From assembly GCA_002481295.1 (NCBI GenBank), contig DLDU01000033.1, forward strand, positions 79,376-116,974: a stretch of 37,599 nt of DNA, given 5' to 3'. Source of the DNA: Prevotella sp. UBA7764 (GTDB lineage: Bacteria; Bacteroidota; Bacteroidia; Bacteroidales; Bacteroidaceae). This document shows positions 25,441 through 32,625 of the stretch, one piece after another (position 1 is the stretch's first letter; every line of letters starts with the position of its first letter). The notes under the pieces were generated by a model. It had not been told where the DNA came from, made no database searches, and saw only the letters and a list, made by a program, of their open reading frames with translations. The translations under genes were made by a program, and so were the position numbers.

Positions 25441-28400
25441 TTATGGCGTTTTCTCTTCTTTGTATCTGCTTGGTGGCATACCGAAATGCTTCTTAAACAC
25501 CGTGCTGAAATATTTCGAGTTGGGGAATCCACAGCGTGTGGCCACATCGAGCACCGGCACGTCTTTCAGCAGCAGCGCGGCAGCCTGTTCCAAGCGGATG
25601 AGTCGCATGAATTCCTGCGGTGCCTTGCCGGTGAGTGTCTTCAGTCGGCCATAGAACAGCGTACGGCTCATGGCCATCTCACGACAAAGATGGTTCACGT
25701 CAAAGTCCTCCTCACTCAGATGGTCGAGCACCGTTTGGGTGGCCCGATCGACGAAGGCTTGGTCAGCGGCGTTGAGCGTTACCGGTTGCTCTTCGGACAA
25801 TGGCTTCTCTCGGCTGCCACCTTGTGGAGTAGGGTGGGGCGTATCGTCAGTGCGCTCCGTTGACGGTTCTTGGGTCTCGGCCGACGCGGTCTGTGTTTCC
25901 CCATCATGGACCAGCTGCAAAGTACGACGCAGATAGTATTTGCTCAACCGACGGCGGTTGTCGATGACATTTCGGATTTTCTTTGCCAGAATATCCGTGT
26001 CGAAAGGCTTGGCGATGTAGTCGTCGGCACCCTTGTTCAAGCCTTCGATCATAAAGTCCTTACCGACTTTTGCCGTAAGCAGAATGACCGGCAGCCACGC
26101 TGTATCGGCATTTTCCTTCAGCCGACGGCAAAGTTCGTTGCCATCCATGCCACCCATCATCACGTCGGAAACCACGATGTCGCAGGTGCCCTCACGCAGA
26201 TAGTCCAAAGCCGCTTCCGCGCTCTCCTTTGTAATAATATGGTAGTCGCCGGAAAAAGACATACGCAAGTATCGCAACAACTCGATGTTGTCGTCGACAA
26301 AGAGGATGGTATCCTTGCCGCTCTCGTCGTCTTCCTCATCCTGCGGCAGATTTACTTCTGCTTCCGTCTTTGGCTTGTCCACTGTAAGATCACCCTTCAG
26401 CGTGTTTTCGTTTGCGGAGTCGGAACGAGCATCTATGACAGAATCTTTGAGTGACAGACTTGTTGCCATAGCAGTGTCTTCCCGACCCTGCTGCTTATCC
26501 AGCTCCGATGCCTGCGGGAAATAGCGGCTACCGTCGGCAGGCAGATGCACGAAGAAGGTCGTACCCTCCTGTTCTTTGCTGGTGAACGTCAGCTTGCCGT
26601 GGTGCATCTCCACCAGTCTGCGGCATAACATCAGCCCCAGTCCGCTGCCCATCTGCTGGGAATTGATGCCATTGGAGGCACGATAGAAGCTGCGGAAGAT
26701 ATGTCTTTGATCGCTTTCGGGAATGCCCATGCCATCGTCGGCCACGCTGATGACGGTCTCACCATGCTGTTGCCATGCCTTGAGATGGATATGCCCGCCC
26801 TCCCCCGTGTATTTGATGGCATTGGAGATGAGGTTGTCGAAGAGTTTGTCGGCCATCATCGGATCGAGCCAGACCAAGGCCTCGCCCGGACAATCATCGA
26901 GCGCGAGCGTAATTTTCTTTTCCTGGGCAAGCAAGTCGAAGCGTGCGACTTGCTGTTCGAGCAGTGGTTTCAACGCTATCTTCTGTATGGTCGGCTCGCT
27001 GCTCCGCTGGTCGATCTTTTGGAAATCGAGCAGACCCGTGATCATCTTCAACAGCTTTGCACCGTTACGGCGCGCGATGGAGAGATAGCGGGCAGACGGC
27101 GCGCTGAGCGTGCTGTCCTTGGCCATGTTGTCAAGAGGAGCTAGCACGAGACTGAGCGGCGTGCGGATGTCGTGCGCCGTGTTGACAAAGAACGAGATCT
27201 TCTCGTTGTAGTATCTCGACTCCAGTCGGTCGCGGTACCAGCGCCACGCCAGATAGACGATCGCCAACACAATGAGCAGATAGACCGTCCAAGCCAAGAA
27301 GGAGTTCCACCAGGGCCGCTGGATGACGAGCGGAATATCCTTGGCGTCGATGACGCGGCCGTCGGTACGACTGAGCGCACGGATGTGTAGCGTGTAACTC
27401 CCCGACGGCACATTGGTATATCTGAGGCTTTGCAGACGCTGCATCGCGATCCATTGCTTGTCATAGCCCTCTAGGAAATACTCGTATCGGATGTCGTGCT
27501 GAAAACGATAGTTGACACATTCAAAGTCGACAGTGAAGGAATTTTGAGCATAAGGCAAACTGACCGCTCCCTCGCGCAGCATGTCGAAGATACGGCGGCG
27601 CACGGCGCTGTCGCCTACCAGTTTAGTGTCGAGCGGCAGTATCGAAGTCACCCTGAGCTGTGCCGAATAGTGAGAGGGCAACACGGCAGCAGGGACGAGC
27701 AGCACACCACCGTCGTTGTCTCCGAAGAGCAGCTTACCATCGGGCAGTTGCCAGCAGGCCATGCGGTTGTATTCCTGATCCAGTCCCTCGTAGGTGCTGA
27801 GCTGACGCACGCGTCGTGTACGGCCGTCGAAGCTACAGAGTCCGCGGTCGGTACTGACCATCAGCAATCCTTGGGCACCATGACAGATGCCTGCAATCGT
27901 GTTTGACTGTAGTCCCTGACGTGTAGAGATCTGCCAATATTCCTTAGTAAGCGTATCGTAGTGGTAGATGCCGCCGCCGTCAGTTCCCAGCCAAAAGGCA
28001 TGGTCGCCGTCGGCAATGATGGAGTTGATGAAACAACAGATGTCTTTGTCTCCGAAGTCGCCGGGATTGAAATAGTGGTCAAAACGCCATGTACGGACAT
28101 CGACAACACAGAATCCCGACGTTGTACCCACCGCCATCTTGCCGCCAATGGCTGTCAGGCATTCAGCTTCCCGTATGGGCAAGTCGTGAGCTTTGCCATT
28201 GACAATGCAGGACAGCGGGCCGTCGATAGCCCCCACCCATAATTGTCCGAGGTGGTCACAAGCCAAACTGGTAACATACTCTGACGGCAGGTTTCCCAAC
28301 GACCGGCTATAGGTGGCCGTTGCTGTTCCCGTCGTGCTGACCGCAAAGACACCGTTGCCGTAGGTGCCTGCCCACACGCCACCGCTGCCCGACGGGCACA

Positions 28401-29574
28401 GCGCCACCACCACACGCCCTTGCAGGCTGTGCGTCCAGCGGCCGGAGACGGGATGATAGGCCGACAGACCGAGATTGGTACCGAACCACAGCGTACCGTC
28501 GGCAGTGGCGCAGACAGCATTCACGCTGTTGTCGAGCAGCGAGTTGACATCCTTATACTCATGCCGGAACAGCTGATAGCCCGCCCAGCGGGGCATAGCT
28601 ATATCGACACCTCCCGTGTAGCTGCCCATCCAAATGTTGTGTTGCCGGTCCACCGTGATGGTGTAGATACCGTTACCGCTCAGTGCGTTGCGCGTGTCAT
28701 CCGATACGTTGAACAGCAGCCTGCCCTGCAATTTCTGACGGTCAAAAGCGTAGACACCCTCTCCGTCGACACCTACAAGCACCGTCTCTTGTCCCAAGGG
28801 TGTGATGGCTCTGACGGGATGCTGTATCTGGGGTTGCGTAATAGCCACGTCGACACGATGTGTTTTGAGGTCGTAAACGCGGATGCCCTGCACCAATGAG
28901 CCTACCCACAGCCGCTGTGCGGGCGCGTCGAAATAGAGCGACTGCGCTTCCATTCCTTCCAGTCCAGACAATGTTTTCCATCTCTTGCCAAACTGGGCAA
29001 GCACTGCCGAGGCGGTGGCGATGAAGAGACGGCCGTGGTTGTCGGCCGTGATCACGTTGACTTCCTGTGTAGGTCCGGCGAGCGACATGTGGCCATGGTC
29101 ATAGCAATAGAGACCGTCGCGGGTCGCCAGCCACAACCTGTGGTGCCGGTCGATATACAGATCATTGAGTTTGAGATAGTCACGAAACCATTTGCTCAGA
29201 CTCACCACATGCTCAAAGTGGTCCCAAGCCGAGCTATACCTATATATATTACCCTTGTTATCGTAGGCATAGAGCGTGTCGCCGTCTTGCCGCAGCGAGA
29301 AGATGCGTCCGGCGGCATTGCTGTAGACACGGTCACTGCTGAGCTGATAGACCTTCATCACGCTGCCGTTGTAGCGGTTGACGCCATTCTTGGTAGCGAT
29401 CCACATCACGTCGTTGCGGTCTTGCAGAATAGAGAACACGCGCATATTGTCCAACCCCTCGGCAAGTCCTATGTGGCGGACCTGATAGGCGGGAGCAGGC
29501 ATTGGAGTACTCTGTGCTGCTAAGGCTGTCAGCAGAAGACTCACTAATAATAATAGGTGTCGCAACTGTTTCAT
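25441..29574 (-). CDS. Hybrid two-component system sensor/regulator (HTCS) of the PUL
   Basis: This 1377-residue one-protein signalling system has a signal peptide (1-20), periplasmic beta-propeller repeats (about 30-640, recurring W(I/L/V)(A/G)T-type blades), a Y_Y_Y domain (about 675-752) and one transmembrane helix (about 759-777). These are followed by HisKA with phosphorylated H801 (TAHDIRTPLS), HATPase_c with N914/N918 (LFDNLISNAIKYT), the G box DDGMGIP and GSGLGL. A receiver domain has D1137 (VVSDVMM), T1167 and K1189, and an AraC-type helix-turn-helix ends the protein (about 1270-1377). HTCS proteins bind an oligosaccharide in the periplasm and activate the adjacent PUL. It is divergent from the GH5 gene and most likely controls GH5 and susC/susD. 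The acidic linker (1030-1085) and the Pro-rich linker before the helix-turn-helix (TPHPTPQGG) look flexible. Confidence 0.95.
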   Translation of the reverse strand: MKQLRHLLLLVSLLLTALAAQSTPMPAPAYQVRHIGLAEGLDNMRVFSILQDRNDVMWIATKNGVNRYNGSVMKVYQLSSDRVYSNAAGRIFSLRQDGDTLYAYDNKGNIYRYSSAWDHFEHVVSLSKWFRDYLKLNDLYIDRHHRLWLATRDGLYCYDHGHMSLAGPTQEVNVITADNHGRLFIATASAVLAQFGKRWKTLSGLEGMEAQSLYFDAPAQRLWVGSLVQGIRVYDLKTHRVDVAITQPQIQHPVRAITPLGQETVLVGVDGEGVYAFDRQKLQGRLLFNVSDDTRNALSGNGIYTITVDRQHNIWMGSYTGGVDIAMPRWAGYQLFRHEYKDVNSLLDNSVNAVCATADGTLWFGTNLGLSAYHPVSGRWTHSLQGRVVVALCPSGSGGVWAGTYGNGVFAVSTTGTATATYSRSLGNLPSEYVTSLACDHLGQLWVGAIDGPLSCIVNGKAHDLPIREAECLTAIGGKMAVGTTSGFCVVDVRTWRFDHYFNPGDFGDKDICCFINSIIADGDHAFWLGTDGGGIYHYDTLTKEYWQISTRQGLQSNTIAGICHGAQGLLMVSTDRGLCSFDGRTRRVRQLSTYEGLDQEYNRMACWQLPDGKLLFGDNDGGVLLVPAAVLPSHYSAQLRVTSILPLDTKLVGDSAVRRRIFDMLREGAVSLPYAQNSFTVDFECVNYRFQHDIRYEYFLEGYDKQWIAMQRLQSLRYTNVPSGSYTLHIRALSRTDGRVIDAKDIPLVIQRPWWNSFLAWTVYLLIVLAIVYLAWRWYRDRLESRYYNEKISFFVNTAHDIRTPLSLVLAPLDNMAKDSTLSAPSARYLSIARRNGAKLLKMITGLLDFQKIDQRSSEPTIQKIALKPLLEQQVARFDLLAQEKKITLALDDCPGEALVWLDPMMADKLFDNLISNAIKYTGEGGHIHLKAWQQHGETVISVADDGMGIPESDQRHIFRSFYRASNGINSQQMGSGLGLMLCRRLVEMHHGKLTFTSKEQEGTTFFVHLPADGSRYFPQASELDKQQGREDTAMATSLSLKDSVIDARSDSANENTLKGDLTVDKPKTEAEVNLPQDEEDDESGKDTILFVDDNIELLRYLRMSFSGDYHIITKESAEAALDYLREGTCDIVVSDVMMGGMDGNELCRRLKENADTAWLPVILLTAKVGKDFMIEGLNKGADDYIAKPFDTDILAKKIRNVIDNRRRLSKYYLRRTLQLVHDGETQTASAETQEPSTERTDDTPHPTPQGGSREKPLSEEQPVTLNAADQAFVDRATQTVLDHLSEEDFDVNHLCREMAMSRTLFYGRLKTLTGKAPQEFMRLIRLEQAAALLLKDVPVLDVATRCGFPNSKYFSTVFKKHFGMPPSRYKEEKTP

Positions 29575-29578
29575 GTGG

Positions 29579-29586
29579 CAAATTTA
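29579..29586 (-). promoter_or_regulatory. Possible -7 box at the HTCS start
   Basis: TAAATTTG on the minus strand fits TAnnTTTG but ends only 4 nt before the ATG, which would give a leaderless or nearly leaderless mRNA. No -33 box is present. Chance occurrence is possible. Confidence 0.25.
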
Positions 29587-29626
29587 ATAAATAAGCGTTA
29601 ATATTGTACCTTTTTCATGGTAAAAA

Positions 29627-29658
29627 TGTCAGAAAAGAAACCTTTTTTGGCGGTGCTC
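29627..29658 (+). promoter_or_regulatory. Candidate HTCS operator upstream of GH5
   Basis: TGTCAG (29627-29632), N4, GAAACCTT (29637-29644), N2, TTG, then a second half-site like TTGGCGGT (from 29647). The same arrangement occurs before susC at 32513-32544. In both, TGTCAG starts 57 nt and GAAACCTT 47 nt before the -7 box. Confidence 0.6.
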
Positions 29659-29683
29659 GGTATCATTTCTATGAATATCATCG

Positions 29684-29691
29684 TAACTTTG
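29684..29691 (+). promoter_or_regulatory. -7 box of the GH5 promoter, no -33 box
   Basis: TAACTTTG, identical to that of susC. The sequence 19-20 nt upstream has no TTTG, which suggests that an activator is needed. The ATG is 50 nt downstream. Confidence 0.6.
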
Positions 29692-29740
29692 CCAGCGTTA
29701 TCACAACATCAGCTATTCATATCTTTATCAATTCATACCT

Positions 29741-31420
29741 ATGACAAGAAGCAAAAACATACTGTTATTACTGGCCTGCTGGCTGTGCTCAGCATGGCTC
29801 GCAATACCCGCGGGAGCCGCGACAAAGGCCGAAGAGATGAACATCGACGCCAAGACATGGGCATCGTCGGTCGTGCTCGGATGGAACCTCGGCAACAGTC
29901 TCGAAAGCAAAGGCAACGACGAGACGGCATGGGGCAACCCAATGACAACGCGCGAGATGATCAAGGCTGTGAAGGCACAGGGCTTCAACTGCATTCGCAT
30001 TCCCGTGCAGTGGGGCTGCCATCTCTCCGACGAGAAGAAGATGACCATCGACAGCAAGTGGATGCACCGCGTGGAGGAGGTGGTCAACTACTGCTTGGAC
30101 GAGAAGATGAAAGTCATTATCAACACGCACCACGAGGCTTGGCTGGAGCAGCATCCCTTCTATGCGCAACAGAAAGAAAACAACGAGAAACTTGCCGCGC
30201 TGTGGCAGCAGATCGCCACACGCTTCAAGGACTATGGTCCTGACCTGGCTTTTGCCGGTATCAACGAGACGCAGGTCAACTGGCAGGCGCCTACCCCGGA
30301 GCAGGCCGACGTGGTGAACAGCTACAACCAAACGCTTATCAACACCGTGCGCGCCACAGGCGGCAACAATGCCGAGCGCGTGCTCATCGTGCAGACTTAC
30401 TCCTGCAATCCCGACTACGGCTTTCAGCATTTCGTCATCCCCAACGATCCGGCCAAAGACCGGCTGTGCGTTGAGTTCCACTACTACAATCCCTACAACT
30501 ATTGCAGTGGCAAAGAGGGATGCTACTACTATTGGGGACAGGCTTTCAAAGACAAAGGCAAGATTTCTCCCGACGACGAGAGCCAGCTGACAAACACCTT
30601 CGACAAGGCCAAGACGCTATGGGCCGACAAGGGGCTCGGTGTGATCATCGGTGAGTTGGGTGTCTCTACTCACTTCACCAGCGACGACCGCGCTACACAA
30701 CTCGACAATGAGAAATACTATCTTCAGCAGCTCGTCAAGGAGGCTCGCAGCTGCGGCTTTGCCCCCATCGTGTGGGACAACAACGCGTTTGGCAACGGCA
30801 GTGAAATCTACGGCATCTTCAACCGTAATAATCATATGAGTGTCGACGCACCGTGGCTCTTGCAGGGCTTGCAGCTCGGAGCCGGGCTGGAGCCCTATAA
30901 GGAAAAGGCAGAGAACGGCGTCTTTTGGGAAGGTGATGCGCTGCTCAACTGGGGCGAGGGCCTGCAACTGAAGATTCCGGCTAATAAGTTCAACAGCTTC
31001 ACCACCAAGGGACGGCTGATGCTGACCATAGAGCAAGTACCTTCGGCCGACTATGAGCAGTTGCAACTGATGTATGGCGACTGGAGCGGTAAGGTCAACT
31101 TCAAAATAAACGGCAAAAACTATAAGGGCAGCTACGATCCCAAGGCCGCTCAGGGCACCAACGACAGAACCTATTCGCTGAGTCTGAGCTTCGACGCTGC
31201 CACACTGGCAAAGCTACAGACCAAAGGCCTCATCATGCAGGGCTACGGCGTAAGACTGAAGAATGTGATCATCATGCCACAGGGCATGACCACCGCCATC
31301 TTTAATCTGGCAATGACCGGCAACGGTCAGCAGAGGTGCTACGACCTTACCGGCAGAACCGTTCCCGACAGCTTTCGCGGTCTGATCATCAAGGGTCGTC
31401 AGCTCTGTCTCGCAAGATAA
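29741..31420 (+). CDS. GH5 endo-beta-1,4-glucanase (GH5_4-like), secreted
   Basis: The 559-residue protein has a signal peptide (about 1-26) and a GH5 TIM-barrel (about 40-375). Signatures are LGWNLGNSLES (46-56), ETAWGNPMTT (61-70), GFNCIRIPVQW (81-91), NTHHE (128-132), acid/base E176 in AGINETQ, H248 in EFHYYNPYN and nucleophile E305 in IIGELGVS. The Pro that usually follows the acid/base (NEP) is Thr177. A beta-sandwich (about 385-515, starting FWEGDALLNWGEGL) follows. A short tail (CYDLTGRTVPDSFRGLIIKG) resembles degenerate Por/T9SS-type C-terminal domains of Prevotella. By subfamily pattern the substrate is beta-glucan, xyloglucan or glucomannan. It is divergent from the HTCS gene, with a candidate HTCS operator upstream and a terminator downstream. 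Confidence 0.92.
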   Translation: MTRSKNILLLLACWLCSAWLAIPAGAATKAEEMNIDAKTWASSVVLGWNLGNSLESKGNDETAWGNPMTTREMIKAVKAQGFNCIRIPVQWGCHLSDEKKMTIDSKWMHRVEEVVNYCLDEKMKVIINTHHEAWLEQHPFYAQQKENNEKLAALWQQIATRFKDYGPDLAFAGINETQVNWQAPTPEQADVVNSYNQTLINTVRATGGNNAERVLIVQTYSCNPDYGFQHFVIPNDPAKDRLCVEFHYYNPYNYCSGKEGCYYYWGQAFKDKGKISPDDESQLTNTFDKAKTLWADKGLGVIIGELGVSTHFTSDDRATQLDNEKYYLQQLVKEARSCGFAPIVWDNNAFGNGSEIYGIFNRNNHMSVDAPWLLQGLQLGAGLEPYKEKAENGVFWEGDALLNWGEGLQLKIPANKFNSFTTKGRLMLTIEQVPSADYEQLQLMYGDWSGKVNFKINGKNYKGSYDPKAAQGTNDRTYSLSLSFDAATLAKLQTKGLIMQGYGVRLKNVIIMPQGMTTAIFNLAMTGNGQQRCYDLTGRTVPDSFRGLIIKGRQLCLAR

Positions 31421-31481
31421 GATTGCTTCGTTCAACAACTGATACATATAATAGGTTTCTTAGATTTCAGGATAACAGCTT

Positions 31482-31518
31482 CATCCCTCCTGCTCACGCC
31501 ATTGAGTCAGGAGGGATG
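31482..31518 (+). terminator. Hairpin terminator after GH5
   Basis: Perfect 11-bp arms CATCCCTCCTG (31482-31492) and CAGGAGGGATG (31508-31518) are followed by TTTGCG. It lies 62 nt past the GH5 stop and separates GH5 from the following gene pair. Confidence 0.7.
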
Positions 31519-31554
31519 TTTGCGCTGATCAGTATAAAAAACAATTGCGTTTAC

Positions 31555-31585
31555 TTGCAAAATCCAAAGTTTCTTCTTATCTTTG
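31555..31585 (+). promoter_or_regulatory. Promoter for the coupled small-gene pair
   Basis: TTG (31555-31557), a 20-nt spacer and TATCTTTG (31578-31585) give a housekeeping-type promoter 31 nt before ATG 31617. The pair is therefore probably expressed independently of the PUL regulator. Confidence 0.55.
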
Positions 31586-31616
31586 CTATTGAAAGGAAAC
31601 GTAACAAGTGTAAAAT

Positions 31617-31772
31617 ATGGAAAATACAGTAAGAACACGACCGGAAGCTATAGCAAGATTTAAAGCTGCTAAAGAAAGGAAAAGAATAGTGGTAGAAGAG
31701 CTTAAAAAGGAATTGAGCGAAAGTTTCGAAAAACGTACCGGCAAGAAACCTACCTCTTTCTTTGTGCTATGA
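31617..31772 (+). CDS. Small 51-aa protein coupled to the DUF6169 gene
   Basis: The frame MENTVRTRPEAIARF... to ...KKPTSFFVL encodes 51 residues, is strongly charged and is probably largely helical (FKAAKERKRIVVEELKKEL). It has a promoter of its own upstream. Its stop TGA overlaps the next ATG as ATGA (31769-31772), a classic translational-coupling arrangement, which strongly supports it as a real gene despite its size. I do not recognise the family. A small charged helical protein encoded just before a partner gene could be an antitoxin, adaptor or chaperone, but nothing in the sequence proves that. Base composition is A+T-richer than in the PUL genes on both sides. Confidence 0.7.
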   Translation: MENTVRTRPEAIARFKAAKERKRIVVEELKKELSESFEKRTGKKPTSFFVL

Positions 31773-32272
31773 AGGCTCTTGATTTAAACCAGATGAACAG
31801 AAATGCCCCGTATCATCTGGATAAAGCAGCAAGGCCAAACTATTACCACTTTATATCAAAAGTGGGAGCAGAGTTTGTTATAGGGTTCGATGAAGATGAT
31901 TTTATATCTTCAGAATCCTACCAGTTCATTATTGTGAAAGCTAATGATGTCCCTTCACCTATGGATAAAGGAGTAAGGGATACTGTTTTCGTTGTCATCC
32001 AAGAGTTCTTTCGTGCCAACAACTCTGTTATGCTCTACATCTGTGACACGGGAGATGGCAAACAAGCTATGCGCAACCGATTATTCCACTATTGGATTTC
32101 ATCATTCCTTGACAAAGGTAAGTTTACCGTTCTGCAATCATCAGTAAAAGATGAAGAAGGTATCGATAATTATTATGCCATCATCACAAGAAACGACAAT
32201 CCTCATGCCAAGGAGGCTATCAACGAATTTTTGGAAACTACATATCTTTTCAGTCAAAAGCCAAAAGAGTAA
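31769..32272 (+). CDS. DUF6169-like protein of unknown function
   Basis: This 167-residue soluble protein has no signal peptide or membrane segment. It resembles the Bacteroidota family DUF6169. Landmarks are YYHFISKVGAEFVIGFDED (25-43), the segment VRDTVFVVIQEFFRANN (69-85), MLYICDTGDGKQAMRNRLF (88-106) with a conserved-looking C-D-x-x-D-x-(K/R)-x-x-x-R pattern, and YYAIITRNDNPHAKEAINEF. Function of the family is not known to me. It starts within the stop codon of the 51-aa gene, so the two are co-translated. The pair sits between the GH5 gene and susC and is followed by a MITE-like element, so it looks like an insertion into the PUL. A role in toxin-antitoxin or phage defence is possible but unsupported. 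Confidence 0.72.
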   Translation: MKALDLNQMNRNAPYHLDKAARPNYYHFISKVGAEFVIGFDEDDFISSESYQFIIVKANDVPSPMDKGVRDTVFVVIQEFFRANNSVMLYICDTGDGKQAMRNRLFHYWISSFLDKGKFTVLQSSVKDEEGIDNYYAIITRNDNPHAKEAINEFLETTYLFSQKPKE

Positions 32273-32294
32273 TAGACTACTTTAATAATACCAT

Positions 32295-32475
32295 GGGGGT
32301 GTATCAAAATGTAAATGTCATTTTGAAAACCTTACAGATTGAAACTTTCCAATAAGAAAAAGCCATTTCAAAACTCATTTCGAGTCAAGAAATGGCTTAT
32401 TCTTTGCTTTTAGAGGGCTCTCAACTTACAGATTGAAGGTTGTTAGGTTGTGGATTTGTATTTTGACACACCCTC
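32295..32475. mobile_element. 181-bp MITE-like element with terminal inverted repeats
   Basis: The ends GGGTGTATCAAAATGTAAAT (32297-32316) and ATTTGTATTTTGACACACCC (32454-32473) are inverted repeats with 17 of 20 matches. Ends of this GGGTGTRTCAAAAT type resemble those of insertion sequences in Bacteroidota (from memory). Inside are a 13-bp direct repeat CTTACAGATTGAA (32331-32343 and 32425-32437) and a central hairpin, AGAAAAAGCCATTTC (32355-32369) with GAAATGGCTTATTCT (32389-32403). No transposase is encoded and no clear target-site duplication is seen. The hairpin may also terminate the DUF6169 transcript. Confidence 0.65.
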
Positions 32476-32512
32476 TTTTTTGTTTCTATTACATCTCCGC
32501 CGACATCGCTTT

Positions 32513-32544
32513 TGTCAGCTACGAAACCTTCATTGTCAGTATTC
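32513..32544 (+). promoter_or_regulatory. Candidate HTCS operator upstream of susC
   Basis: TGTCAG (32513-32518), N4, GAAACCTT (32523-32530), N2, TTG, with a second TTGTCAG at 32533-32539. The two TGTCAG copies are 21 bp apart, two helical turns, as expected for an AraC-type dimer site. The arrangement and distance to the -7 box are the same as at GH5. Confidence 0.6.
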
Positions 32545-32569
32545 TAACCTCTGTAAGACGTATAAAACC

Positions 32570-32577
32570 TAACTTTG
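32570..32577 (+). promoter_or_regulatory. -7 box of the susC promoter, no -33 box
   Basis: TAACTTTG fits TAnnTTTG and lies 48 nt before the susC ATG. No TTTG is found 19-20 nt upstream, as at GH5. Confidence 0.6.
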
Positions 32578-32625
32578 CAACCAGCTTAATAACACCGAAA
32601 TAAGTAAAACCTAAGTATACAGACA

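Noticed and set aside
29617..30243. 208-codon frame overlapping the GH5 start in another frame
   Set aside because: It begins in the promoter/operator region and continues as an Arg/Gly/Gln-rich shadow of the GH5 gene.
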